A stretch of 59,712 bases of DNA from Aureispira sp. Lineage in GTDB: Bacteria > Bacteroidota > Bacteroidia > Chitinophagales > Saprospiraceae. Each line of letters begins with the position of its first letter. The stretch's first letter is position 1. Shown here piece after piece: positions 51,134 to 59,712 of the stretch. Location: contig JAAEPD010000131.1 of NCBI GenBank assembly GCA_024222455.1, forward strand, positions 1-59,712, read 5' to 3'. The notes under the pieces are model-generated. The model did not search any database. It was given only the letters and a program-made list of their open reading frames with translations, and was not told the DNA's origin. The translations under genes were made by a program, and so were the position numbers.

Positions 51134-51172
51134 GCATAATCCATTAAAAAATCGTTTTTTAGTGGATTATGC
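51134..51172 (+). terminator. Terminator-like hairpin that buries the next start codon
   Basis: GCATAATCCATTAAAAAA (51134-51151) pairs with TTTTTTAGTGGATTATGC (51155-51172), 18 base pairs with one G-U and a 3-base loop. The ATG at 51169-51171 of the next gene is inside the 3' arm. It may stop the thioredoxin transcript, limit translation of the next gene, or both. Confidence 0.75.
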
Positions 51173-52545
51173 GACCAACTCTACCCATCAATGCTACATG
51201 GATTTCTGATCGGCATTTTTTAGTGCCTACTCTCCTATCTATCTACAGTTTTCGAAAACATGTAGAAACTTATATTCGATTAATCTATACAGATCATTAT
51301 CACGATAAAGCAGAACTACAAGCACTTCTCCCTAATGTAGAAATTCAATTTTTCACAGAGTTGGATATAACTATTCCCAATCATTTACAAGCTCATCAAG
51401 CTACTATTCTTAATCGATTAGCTCGAATGCATGCTGTAGAAAGCTGCTCCAAAGATCAATACTTATTCTTAATTGATTCGGATACTATTTTCTCAAAGAC
51501 TATTTCCAATTTAGTAAATCTATTAACACCTAAAGTTAAAATTTCAGGTGTTGTAGAATATGAAGAGGTAGCCAATGCTTACCTCTATTTTGCGACTAAA
51601 ACCAATACTGGCAGTACACACAGCCTTAGCCAAGTTAGAAAAAACAGGGTTTTCGAAGCTGTTTTTGGCTCGAACTGGCTCGAACTTGTCAAAACTCCTC
51701 AATTCAATAATGGATTTTTAGTTTTCCGTAATGCTTCAGTCTTGGCTCAACAATGGAGAGCGCTCTATATAAAAGGCCTTTCGAACCCATCTGTCAATCA
51801 TCAAGACGATCAAGTTCCTTTAGCTATTGCTACTCAACAATTGAATATTAAAACCACTCCCCTTCCAAATCAATATAATTCCAAAGGTAATATTTATGGT
51901 CAATACAGTATGTACCATGCTTGGATGGGGCGTTGGCAGTGGGATTTGATTAAAATTGCTTGTGGGCAGCATGATTATCTGAGTGATTATGGGCAGATTG
52001 CTCTGCAATATTGGAACAACTTACCTATTTCGTTGCAAGCAACATTTTGGGACACTAAAATCAAGCCTTTTCAATATCAACAGCTTTTAGCTAACCTCCA
52101 AAACACAATCAAAAAAGGTCAAAAGATTGTAGAGCTCAATTCTATCAATAGTTACAGTAGTTTTTGGATAGCTGAACGGATAGAAGATTTTGAATTAGAT
52201 TATGATCTTATATTTGATAAATATAATCCTGATGAATTGTCTATTGGATTTCTGATGTACACCCTACAAAAGAATGGATTTTGGCAATTTTGTAATGTCT
52301 TTTTTGATTTACCCCAAAGCTGTGCTTCTAACTATTCCAATAACAGCATTGATCTATTAATAATAGGTTTTCCAGACAACTATAATGCAAGTTTCCTAAA
52401 AAACTGGTGGTCCAAAATCTCAAAAGGTGGACAAATTTGTTTGATGTTGCTCAACACCCAAACAACTATAGATTTGAATAGCCTAAATTTAGACTCTTGT
52501 ACAATTAAAAATTTTGCCCCTATATATATTCTACACAAATCATGA
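51169..52545 (+). CDS. GT-A glycosyltransferase with a methyltransferase-like C-terminal domain
   Basis: A 458-residue protein. Residues about 1-300 resemble a GT-A nucleotide-sugar transferase of the GT8-like kind: TWISDRHFLVPTLLSIYSFRKH at the N-terminus, the metal-binding DSD in YLFLIDSDTIF (near residue 103), and an acceptor-site segment HQDDQVPLAIA. Residues about 320-458 are a separate domain with DELSIGFLMY and IDLLIIGFPDNYNASFLKNWWSKISKGGQICLMLL, which looks like the second half of a Rossmann methyltransferase without a clear SAM-binding loop. It is the first gene of the surface-sugar cluster and overlaps the next gene by four bases. Donor and acceptor sugars are unknown. Confidence 0.68.
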   Translation: MRPTLPINATWISDRHFLVPTLLSIYSFRKHVETYIRLIYTDHYHDKAELQALLPNVEIQFFTELDITIPNHLQAHQATILNRLARMHAVESCSKDQYLFLIDSDTIFSKTISNLVNLLTPKVKISGVVEYEEVANAYLYFATKTNTGSTHSLSQVRKNRVFEAVFGSNWLELVKTPQFNNGFLVFRNASVLAQQWRALYIKGLSNPSVNHQDDQVPLAIATQQLNIKTTPLPNQYNSKGNIYGQYSMYHAWMGRWQWDLIKIACGQHDYLSDYGQIALQYWNNLPISLQATFWDTKIKPFQYQQLLANLQNTIKKGQKIVELNSINSYSSFWIAERIEDFELDYDLIFDKYNPDELSIGFLMYTLQKNGFWQFCNVFFDLPQSCASNYSNNSIDLLIIGFPDNYNASFLKNWWSKISKGGQICLMLLNTQTTIDLNSLNLDSCTIKNFAPIYILHKS

Positions 52546-53471
52546 TACATATACAACATCCCAACAGCACTAAACTCCTAGTCACCTTGGCTGTAGGTGA
52601 GCAGTTTTTGCTAGACTGGCAACAATGGTTAAAATCTGGTTGGGAAATCTATGCAAAAAAGCATGGCTATGATATAGTCGTTTTTACAGAAGTTTTAGAC
52701 AACAGCTCCCGAGCACAACAACGCTCAATTTCTTGGCAAAAGTGTTTGATACTCAATCAAGCTATTTGTCAACAATACCAACGAGTTGTTTGGGTAGATA
52801 GTGATGTGCTCATTAATCCTTCTGCGCCTTGCATAGCAGAGCAAGTCCCTCTTGATAAAGTTGGTGCAACAGATGCCTATTCCTTTATATCTAAAACTAT
52901 GCATGACTACCTATATGAATGTTATATAGATTATTGCAAAAAGAGAAATAAACAACTTGTCATCAACCCTACAGCAGCCTCTTATTATCAAAACTTTGGT
53001 ATTGACACGGATCTCAATGAGGTGATTCAAGCGGGTATTTTAGTTCTCAATCCTATCAAACACCGATCTATACTAAATAAGGTTTATGAAGACTATGAAG
53101 AAAAATATGATGCTGAATTGGATTATGCTTACAACTATGAGATGCGCCCTTTATCTTACGAAATCGTGAAAAGAGATTTACATTACTTCATAGACCAACG
53201 ATTCAATTTTATTTTGAATAATTATATGTACTTAGCCTACCCTTTTCTTTGTCATACCGAAAACTTCTTGACACAAAACCATGTGCAACAAGAAGTAGAG
53301 CAATGGATGCGTCTAGCAGTTACATCAGCCTATAGTCATGCTTATTTTTTGCACTTTGCGGGGGGAGCTTACTGGAAAAGCTTAATAAAATATGTAAATT
53401 TGGCCTTTCAAAATCCAACAGATTTTGATTTGCTCACTCAACTCAAAGATATTTCAAGCAATGCCCAATAA
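52542..53471 (+). CDS. GT-A glycosyltransferase
   Basis: A 309-residue cytoplasmic nucleotide-sugar transferase. The DxD metal motif is in RVVWVDSDVLIN (near residue 89), and VIQAGILVLNP (about 164-174) is the usual downstream strand of GT8/GT34-type folds. The C-terminal region has HFAGGAYWKSL. It starts within the stop codon of the preceding gene (ATGA overlap) and overlaps the next gene by 11 bases, so the genes are tightly coupled. It may act with the neighbouring enzyme on one glycan. The sugar is unknown. Confidence 0.75.
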   Translation: MIHIQHPNSTKLLVTLAVGEQFLLDWQQWLKSGWEIYAKKHGYDIVVFTEVLDNSSRAQQRSISWQKCLILNQAICQQYQRVVWVDSDVLINPSAPCIAEQVPLDKVGATDAYSFISKTMHDYLYECYIDYCKKRNKQLVINPTAASYYQNFGIDTDLNEVIQAGILVLNPIKHRSILNKVYEDYEEKYDAELDYAYNYEMRPLSYEIVKRDLHYFIDQRFNFILNNYMYLAYPFLCHTENFLTQNHVQQEVEQWMRLAVTSAYSHAYFLHFAGGAYWKSLIKYVNLAFQNPTDFDLLTQLKDISSNAQ

Positions 53472-54012
53472 GATTCATAGTTTTTTTAGTTTTCATTTCA
53501 GCCACGACTTTGACCGAATTTGTACAGTCACGGACACATGGCTAAAGCAACCTAATACAAGTATGACACCTTTTATTAGCACTGCTCAAATCATAGAAAT
53601 GATGAAGGAAGGCTTACCTGCTATTTTGAGATGGGTAAATGAAGAAGTAGCAAAATCAGATGCAGTGGTATTACTTATTGGTTCTCAAACAGAAGGTCGC
53701 TATTTTATAGAATATGAGATACAACAGGCTATCTTGCAACAAAAGCCCATATATGGTATCCATATCAATCAAGTACCTGATAAATCTGGGAAGACAGAAG
53801 CCAAAAGTCTAAGTCCACTACCTAGTCTTTGCTCACATTATGATTGGCAAGAGGACAATGGCGCTGAACATATTTTAGATTGGACAAAAAGGGCTATTCA
53901 AGAACCTATTTACCAAGTTAATACTTCTTTAGAGTACCAAATAACAGCTCAGCCTCCAAGTTTAGAGGCTTTTCAACAAGCCAAAGCTCAGTTTTTTAAG
54001 AACTTAAATTAA
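53461..54012 (+). CDS. TIR-like (ThsB/MTH538-type) protein
   Basis: A 183-residue protein, start chosen at MPNKIHSFFSF because the domain begins there. The first strand SFFSFHFSHDFDRI and later DAVVLLIGSQTEGRYFIEYEIQQAILQQKPIYGIHI match the TIR-like family that includes the Thoeris protein ThsB and MTH538. The likely catalytic Glu is in the YEI segment. In Thoeris, such a domain makes a cyclic ADP-ribose signal for a ThsA effector, and no ThsA-like gene is nearby. It is embedded in a sugar operon and overlaps the preceding glycosyltransferase by 11 bases, so it could act in glycan control or in defence. The family call is from motif reading only. Confidence 0.68.
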   Translation: MPNKIHSFFSFHFSHDFDRICTVTDTWLKQPNTSMTPFISTAQIIEMMKEGLPAILRWVNEEVAKSDAVVLLIGSQTEGRYFIEYEIQQAILQQKPIYGIHINQVPDKSGKTEAKSLSPLPSLCSHYDWQEDNGAEHILDWTKRAIQEPIYQVNTSLEYQITAQPPSLEAFQQAKAQFFKNLN

Positions 54013-54022
54013 GTAGTATAGA

Positions 54023-54853
54023 ATGTCTAACATCATTAAAAAATTATCCATTATTGTCCCTGTCTATAATGAGTCGGCTACTATTCTAGCTATCTTAAAT
54101 AGGATAATAGAGGTAGAGTTGGTAGAAAATATAGCAAAAGAGATCATTTTGGTCAATGATGGGTCTAAAGATGATAGCGAACAAAAAATTCTAGCATTCC
54201 AAGAACAACATTCTAATGCTCCTATTCAATATATCAAACATGCAAAAAACCAAGGTAAGGGAGCTGCTTTGCATACTGGAATCAAGAATTCTACAGGGGA
54301 ATTTTTAGTCGTACAAGATGCTGATTTGGAGTACGACCCTCATGAGTTTAATCATCTACTAAAACCTATTCTACGAGGAGAAGCTGATATTGTTTATGGT
54401 TCTCGTTTTGTGGGAGGGCAGGCTCATCGAGTACTGTTTTTTTGGCACAGCATCGGAAACAAAATATTGACTTTTCTTTCTAACATGAATACCAATCTGA
54501 ATCTAACAGATATGGAGACGTGCTACAAGCTCATCAAAACTTCTATGGCTCAAAGTTTAGATTTGAAAGAAAAACGTTTTGGATTTGAACCAGAAGTAAC
54601 TGCTAAATTGGCTAAAATTCCTAAAGTTCGTTTTTATGAAGTAGGTATTTCCTATTATGGTCGTACCTTTGCAGAGGGTAAAAAAATTGGATGGAAAGAT
54701 GGTGTCCGAGCAATCTATTGTATTATCAAGTACAACAAGCTCAAAAGTCTTAAGAATTTCATCTATCTTGCATTAATTTTTATATTTCTATTAAGTGCCT
54801 TAATTGTAGCTGCAAAGCTTTTGTTATACGGATGGACCACTCTGATACCTTAA
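54023..54853 (+). CDS. GT2 glycosyltransferase (polyprenyl-phosphate sugar type)
   Basis: A 276-residue enzyme of the DPM/dolichyl-phosphate glucosyltransferase type. It opens SIIVPVYNESATI, with EIILVNDGSKDDS near 45, VVQDADLEYDP with the metal-binding DAD near residue 98, GEADIVYGSRFVGG, and DMETCYKLIK. A single transmembrane segment (about 248-270) ends the protein. It likely charges a lipid carrier with sugar at the inner membrane. It overlaps the following methyltransferase gene by 22 bases. Confidence 0.85.
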   Translation: MSNIIKKLSIIVPVYNESATILAILNRIIEVELVENIAKEIILVNDGSKDDSEQKILAFQEQHSNAPIQYIKHAKNQGKGAALHTGIKNSTGEFLVVQDADLEYDPHEFNHLLKPILRGEADIVYGSRFVGGQAHRVLFFWHSIGNKILTFLSNMNTNLNLTDMETCYKLIKTSMAQSLDLKEKRFGFEPEVTAKLAKIPKVRFYEVGISYYGRTFAEGKKIGWKDGVRAIYCIIKYNKLKSLKNFIYLALIFIFLLSALIVAAKLLLYGWTTLIP

Positions 54854-55545
54854 TATTAGAAGCTATACAAACTGCCAATAAATTTAATTATTGGATGTAT
54901 GAAACTATTGCACCCTATTGCAATGGTAAAACCCTCGAAATAGGTAGTGGGATAGGCAATATTAGTAAATTCTTTTTGCAAGAAGAGAAAGATATAGCAC
55001 TTAGCGACTACTCTGAAAAATATTGTCAGGTTTTAGAAAAACAGTTTGAAGAGTATTCTCAATCGTTGAATGTATTTCAGATAGATTTAGCAGAGAAACA
55101 ATTCAGTCAAAAATTTGCTGACCATCAAGCAGAATTTGACAGCGTTTTTGCATTGAATGTTATTGAGCATATAGAGGACGATCATCAAGCAATCCAAAAC
55201 ATTCATTCGCTCCTAAAACCTGAAGGCCATATTGTTATATTAGTACCAGCATACCAATGGTTATTTGGGAGCCTTGATGAAATTGTAGATCATCACAGAC
55301 GATATAACAAAAAGACCTTAGCACAATTATTAGAAGTCAATGGATTTGATCTTGTTCATAAACAATACTTTAACTTTATGGGCATTTTTCCTTGGTGGTT
55401 CGTTAGCAAGGTGTTAAAGCGAAAAATTATTAAAAAAGATCAAATGAAATTATACAATATATTAGTTCCTTTTTTTAAACTTGTAGATAAAATAATGTTC
55501 AACAGTGCCGGGCTTTCGGTCATCTGTGTAGGCAAAAAGCGATAA
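54832..55545 (+). CDS. Class I SAM-dependent methyltransferase
   Basis: A 237-residue enzyme. The SAM-binding motif I is LEIGSGIGNISKFF (about residues 36-49), motif II region is IALSDYSEKY, and motif post-I is FDSVFALNVIEHIEDD (about 104-119), with LLKPEGHIVILVPAYQWLFG following. The C-terminal region has several hydrophobic turns, suggesting a membrane-adjacent acceptor. The overlap with the GT2 gene and the operon suggest methylation of a lipid-linked sugar or quinone-type lipid. The acceptor is not determinable here. Confidence 0.85.
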   Translation: MDHSDTLILEAIQTANKFNYWMYETIAPYCNGKTLEIGSGIGNISKFFLQEEKDIALSDYSEKYCQVLEKQFEEYSQSLNVFQIDLAEKQFSQKFADHQAEFDSVFALNVIEHIEDDHQAIQNIHSLLKPEGHIVILVPAYQWLFGSLDEIVDHHRRYNKKTLAQLLEVNGFDLVHKQYFNFMGIFPWWFVSKVLKRKIIKKDQMKLYNILVPFFKLVDKIMFNSAGLSVICVGKKR

Positions 55546-55616
55546 CTTGCTCTTATTTTAAGAACTCAAAACTAGTTGTGTCTCATTGTGCAACTATATA
55601 ACAGAATAACTTAATC

Positions 55617-58286
55617 ATGAATAATCTTCCACAAAAAGCACTCACTCATTTAGGAGTAATTGCATTGTTTCTAATCATTTGCACCATGTATTTCAAGCCA
55701 GTAATAGATGGCAAAGTATTGCATGAAGGTGATAATGTGCAAGCGAGAGGAATGCAAACGGAAATAAGAAATGCTCGTGCAGCAGACAAGGAAAAAGAAT
55801 ACTTTTTATGGACAAACCAATCTTTTCTAGGTATGCCTACCTATATGCTCCATACCATGAGTAAACCTAGTCTCTTTGAAAACATTAATGAGTATGCAAC
55901 TCTAAATAACCTTAGGCGATCTCCTATTGGGATAGTATTTAGACTAATGCTTTTTGCTTATTTGGCTTTATTGCTATTCAATATGAATTGGCTTCCAGCA
56001 GCCGTTATAGCATTGAGTTTTGGGCTATTATCTAACAATATTATATACATAGATGCAGGACATACTACTAAAATTCTAGCCTTAATATATGTTCCACCAT
56101 TGATTGCGAGTGCTTGGGTGGCCATGCGAAAAAAATGGATTTTTGGTTCCTTACTCTTCTTTGTCTTGCTGGCCTTGCAGTTTAAGGCTGCACATATCCA
56201 GATCACTTATTATACCTTTTTAGCTATAGCAATTCTTGGTGCAGGTGAATTGATACGAGCATTCAAAAAACAGTTATTACCACAGTTTTTCAAGGGAGTC
56301 ATTGCTTTAAGTCTAGCTGTTGGGATAGGCGCATTGAGTAACTTGCATGCACTCTGGGCTAACTCAGAATACAGTCAAGAAACTACTCGTGGAAAATCAG
56401 AGCTAACACAAAAAGAAAACAAGAAAGGTTTAGATAAAGAATATATTTTTGGATGGAGTATGGGCAAAATGGAGACTATGACTCTGTTGATTCCCAATTT
56501 CATGGGTGGTTCTAGTAGCGAATCTTGGTTAAGCGATCAAGAATCTGCTACATGGCAAGCATTTGGGCAGGTTGCTCGCCAAGTAAAAGACCAACAACAA
56601 CTTGGTCAATTGCAACGATATACCACTAAATATTGGGGTGCACAGCCATTTACTAGTGGGCCTAGTTATTATGGGGCTATAGTTATCTTTCTGTTTATTT
56701 TAGGAATTTTTACAGTTAGAGGACCTCTAAAATGGGGAATCCTGATTAGTACCATATTGTTTATAATGCTTTCTTGGGGGGATAATTTTGCTGCATTCAA
56801 TTATGCTATGGTCGATTACTTCCCTCTGTATAATAAATTTAGGGCAGTTACCATGACCTTGATGATTGCTCAATCTCTAATAATTTTACTTGGGGGATTA
56901 GGTGTACACTATTTATTCAAATACAAAGAAAACCCTAACCTACAGCATCCTAATAGCCTAACGGCTAAGCTGCTTGGTGGACTTAAGCGTGAGATGAATC
57001 CAGCTAATATGGTTTTATTGGCAGGTGCTGTCACTAGCTTGTTCTGCATATTTGGTCTAATGTATAGCTTTATGGGTGATTTGTCTTGTGAGCGAGATGC
57101 GGCATTAGCTCAATTCCCTGTGCTTCTAACAGCTATAGAAGAAGATAGAGCAGGGCTTATACAGGCTGATGCATTCAAATCTTTAGTCTTTGTGTTGCTT
57201 GCTACAGGTGTATTGTGGGCAGCTGTTAGCAACAAAATTGCTACCATGATTGGAATAATACTGGTAGGTGTACTTTCTGCTGCTGACCTGTTGGTTGTAG
57301 ATAGACATTATGTAAATGAAGAATCTTTTGTAGAGCCTACACAGGTTGCTGCTCCTCAAGCTTCTCAAGCAGATTTACAAGTTCTACAAGATAAAGATCC
57401 TCATTATAGAGTTTTAGATTTATCTAGAGGCAATCCTATTGCGGGTGCACAAACCTGCTATTTCCACAAAAGTTTTGGAGGTTATTTTGCAGCAAAACCA
57501 ATGCTTTATCAAGAGGTAATTGAACGTTACTATAATAATGAAATATTAGGTGCTAATAAACATATTTTGGATATGTGTAATGTAAAATACATTATACAAA
57601 GTCCTGAATTTGCAGTTCAAAATCCAACTTACCTTGGCAACTGTTGGTTTGTAAACAGTGTGGATGTTGTAGAAAATGCAGATGCTGAAATAGCTGGATT
57701 AGCTGGACTCAACCCCAGCAAAAAAGCGATTACGCAACAAAAGAATGCTACATACCTAGAAGGTTTAGTCTCTATACCTGATTCTGTTATTCCTAAGGAT
57801 TTGATCCGTTTGGAGTCTTATCATCCTGAAAAAATGGTGTATAAATCATATACAAACTCAGAACGCTTTGCTGTATTTTCGGAGATATACTACCCTACTG
57901 AAAAAGGTTGGAATGTCTATATTGATGGAGAAAAACAAGAACAAGGTTTCATAAAAGTTAACTACCTATTGAGAGGGTTACGTGTTCCATCTGGCGAACA
58001 TACTATAGAAATGCGCTTTGAACCACGTTCGTTTATATTGGGTCGTACAATTAGTAAAGGTGTGGCTATCTTAGTTTTCCTTTCTCTACTTGCTTTGGCT
58101 TTCTTGTTTTATAAGCAAGTAACTAATCCGGATGAACCTAAACCAACACAGCCTAAGTTTGATAGGAAAACTAAAGAAGAGGCTGTCAAAAATAAAATGA
58201 TGAAGGAAACAGAGGAAGAGGTTGAAGATCCTAAACCTGCTCCGAAAAAGAATAAAGCTCCAAAACGTAAAAAGCGCAAGAAATAA
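55617..58286 (+). CDS. YfhO-family polytopic membrane protein
   Basis: An 889-residue protein of the YfhO type, thought to be a lipid-sugar-using GT-C-like transferase. The N-terminal half carries about eight hydrophobic helices with a first loop holding GDNVQARGMQTEIRNA and FLWTNQSFLGMPTY. The middle has ALWANSEYSQETTRG and LLIPNFMGG, family hallmarks. The region about 560-820 is a soluble beta-rich domain ending EMRFEPRSF. A final helix (about 812-835) precedes a strongly charged tail (Pro/Lys/Glu, KNKAPKRKKRKK). It is the last gene of the sugar cluster and is followed by a terminator. Substrate unknown. Confidence 0.82.
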   Translation: MNNLPQKALTHLGVIALFLIICTMYFKPVIDGKVLHEGDNVQARGMQTEIRNARAADKEKEYFLWTNQSFLGMPTYMLHTMSKPSLFENINEYATLNNLRRSPIGIVFRLMLFAYLALLLFNMNWLPAAVIALSFGLLSNNIIYIDAGHTTKILALIYVPPLIASAWVAMRKKWIFGSLLFFVLLALQFKAAHIQITYYTFLAIAILGAGELIRAFKKQLLPQFFKGVIALSLAVGIGALSNLHALWANSEYSQETTRGKSELTQKENKKGLDKEYIFGWSMGKMETMTLLIPNFMGGSSSESWLSDQESATWQAFGQVARQVKDQQQLGQLQRYTTKYWGAQPFTSGPSYYGAIVIFLFILGIFTVRGPLKWGILISTILFIMLSWGDNFAAFNYAMVDYFPLYNKFRAVTMTLMIAQSLIILLGGLGVHYLFKYKENPNLQHPNSLTAKLLGGLKREMNPANMVLLAGAVTSLFCIFGLMYSFMGDLSCERDAALAQFPVLLTAIEEDRAGLIQADAFKSLVFVLLATGVLWAAVSNKIATMIGIILVGVLSAADLLVVDRHYVNEESFVEPTQVAAPQASQADLQVLQDKDPHYRVLDLSRGNPIAGAQTCYFHKSFGGYFAAKPMLYQEVIERYYNNEILGANKHILDMCNVKYIIQSPEFAVQNPTYLGNCWFVNSVDVVENADAEIAGLAGLNPSKKAITQQKNATYLEGLVSIPDSVIPKDLIRLESYHPEKMVYKSYTNSERFAVFSEIYYPTEKGWNVYIDGEKQEQGFIKVNYLLRGLRVPSGEHTIEMRFEPRSFILGRTISKGVAILVFLSLLALAFLFYKQVTNPDEPKPTQPKFDRKTKEEAVKNKMMKETEEEVEDPKPAPKKNKAPKRKKRKK

Positions 58287-58303
58287 ACAAATGAGCTTAT
58301 ATC

Positions 58304-58340
58304 AAAAATGGGACTGTCTTTTCAGACAGCCCCATTTTTT
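58304..58340. terminator. Terminator after the YfhO gene
   Basis: AAAAATGGG-A-CTGTCT pairs with AGACAG-CCCCATTTTT with small irregularities in the stem (about 58304-58340), followed by a long T-run on the plus strand. The A-rich start gives a T-run on the minus strand as well, so it can serve the convergent gene. Confidence 0.85.
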
Positions 58341-58362
58341 TTTAGAGTGACACAGATTAATA

Positions 58363-59571
58363 TTAGTCTTTAATAAACTTTCGGAGGTATTGATGATTCT
58401 CACTTATAAACTCTATGTTATAAATCCCTGTAGGCAAATCTTGAATATCAATAGTATGAACACGTTGGTTAGAACTATAAACAACCTGTTTCACATGCTC
58501 ACCTAAAGAATTAAAAACTGTCAATAGCCCCTTTTCTCCTTTCAAGAAATATTCAAAGGATATATAGTTGTTAGCAGGGTTAGGAAATAACCTAAATTGT
58601 GAATCGTTAGAGAATGTTTTTATAGCTATTGTACTAGAATAAATTTGCTCACCATCTTTCATTATTGCCTTAATTCTATAATAGGCTACTTTAGCGTGAG
58701 TTGTTTGATCGAGAAATTCCCAAGTTAATTGATTAGATTTATTAGATAAGGTTTCAATAACGCTAAAATCAACACCTTGCTCGCTTCTTTCTATCACCCA
58801 ATACACTACATCATTAGCATCAGCTATACTCCAATCTAAGTGGCTACCATCTTTTTGAGCATATCCTCTAAAATTTAAAATTTCAAGCGATAAATTTAGT
58901 TGAGAGTAGGTTACCTCTAAATCCATAATAATAGGTAAATGATCAGACGTGTTGTGTAACGCATTTAGAACAGTAAAAGGAATATTAGAACTATTTGTAG
59001 GGTCATTAATTGCATCATTGAATAAGTTTCCATCATTTCCCAATGCTTTATAACTATTAGGAATATATGAAATGCTATTACTTCCAGTTATAATATTTCC
59101 TGTAGCCAATATAAAATCAAAACGATCATCGATCCCTCCTTGAGCACCACAATCTAAACTAGTTCCTGTAGCTCTTGTAGATTGAGTGTGTACAGCTGTA
59201 AATGAAGTATTGTTACTCCAATTGCCAGGACTATTTATAGGATCATAAAAAGGATAAACACCAGATAAAAGTGTTTGATATCCAGCCTCAGAAGCATCAT
59301 AAAAATTGAAGTCGCCTCCAAAAATAACATTTCTAGAACTTGTTGCAGTATCGATATACTTACGTAAACTATCACAACCTACAGCTCTTGCAAGCGCATC
59401 TGTTGAGCCTGCTTTTAAGTGGCCAACATACACATCTAGAAACGTAGTGTCTAAAGTTAGAGGTAAATTGGGATCATTAACATAAAACGTATAATATCCT
59501 ATATCTCGAACATTAGTGATCACTTCATTTTGTTGATATAATACTAATTTAGAGGTATTATAAAAGATCAT
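58363..59571 (-). pseudogene. Truncated secreted endonuclease/exonuclease/phosphatase protein with T9SS tail
   Basis: A 402-residue frame that begins without a signal peptide. Residues about 1-225 contain the second half of an endonuclease/exonuclease/phosphatase domain: VYVGHLKAG, VIFGGDFNFYDASEAGY, DDRFDFIL and the terminal TSDHLPIIMDLEV. The N-terminal half of that domain, with the usual Asn and Glu metal sites, is missing. A fibronectin-like domain (about 240-320) and a type-A T9SS sorting domain (RLFPNPANNYISFEY ... TGIYNIEFI ... RKFIKD) follow. In-frame readback past the ATG gives VNN and then a stop at 59581-59583, next to an insertion sequence. The gene is therefore most likely cut by that element and nonfunctional. 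Confidence 0.78.
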
Positions 59572-59579
59572 ATTATTAA

Positions 59580-59712
59580 CTCAAGTTACGCATAGATTTA
59601 GTAAAAGTAAGGTAGAAAGTTTAACTTTATGAGATGCAAGATAAATTAGACTTATACACAGATTATTTATTAACAACCGTTCATCAAGCAACAGCAACTG
59701 GCTTGTCTCGAC
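59580..59712 (+). mobile_element. Left end of an insertion sequence with transposase start
   Basis: The element probably begins near 59578-59585 (CTCAAGTTACGCATAG), exactly where the nuclease gene is lost. An ATG at 59634 opens a frame reading MQDKLDLYTDYLLTTVHQATATGLSR that is uninterrupted to the window end. This resembles the N-terminus of IS4/IS701-like transposases. The right end and inverted repeat are outside the window. Confidence 0.65.

Overview
The window reads as a chromosome segment of a low-GC, gliding-type member of the Bacteroidota. The signs are: several proteins with type IX secretion (T9SS) C-terminal sorting domains; a PorP/SprF-type outer-membrane protein; SprB repeats; promoters of the TTTG-N(20-21)-TAnnTTTG form; and a very large tape-measure protein of the contractile injection system (CIS) family found in this phylum. 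A relative of Saprospiria/Aureispira would fit, but that placement is inference from low GC and gene content, not from a marker comparison.

Layout. 1-3005: a promoter, SAM-I riboswitch and intrinsic terminator control cystathionine gamma-synthase and homoserine dehydrogenase. 3075-10621: trhO (tRNA hydroxylase), a small class III nucleotide cyclase, and divergently a 1935-residue CIS tape-measure protein without other CIS genes beside it. 10942-21496 (minus strand): a secreted trypsin-like protease with SprB repeats and a T9SS tail, a phosphodiesterase with a LamG insertion, and a UvrD-type helicase fused to a Fe-S nuclease. 21666-25683: an array of small four-helix membrane-protein paralogs, some intact and some broken, interrupted by a T9SS cargo gene and a dead insertion sequence. 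25782-29765: polA and prfA, convergent. 30283-39576: a 2532-residue glycine-rich, Ig-repeat adhesin with a gliding-type C-terminal domain, followed by a PorP/SprF protein fused to a coiled coil and an OmpA domain. 39655-40950: a lipoprotein and a Crp/Fnr-type regulator. 41125-41527: a possible small RNA and a tryptophan leader-peptide attenuator. 41628-50621: trpEGDCFBA followed by aroF and aroA. 50709-58286: thioredoxin, then a cell-surface sugar cluster (two GT-A enzymes, a TIR-like protein, a GT2 enzyme, a methyltransferase, a YfhO-type membrane protein). 58363-59712: a T9SS-type exo/endonuclease/phosphatase gene cut short by an insertion sequence that runs off the window end.

How the parts work together. 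Two amino-acid pathways show classical RNA control: a riboswitch for methionine and a translated leader with a terminator for tryptophan. The trp operon also carries aroF and aroA, so shikimate entry and EPSP synthesis are likely co-expressed with tryptophan genes. The adhesin and PorP-OmpA pair form a plausible type IX export and anchoring unit. The most unusual items are the orphan giant tape measure with its internal 14-residue repeats, the PorP-coiled-coil-OmpA fusion beside a poly-glycine adhesin, the almost leaderless trp leader peptide, a compact candidate small RNA upstream of it, the membrane-protein paralog array, and a TIR-like gene inside a glycosylation operon.
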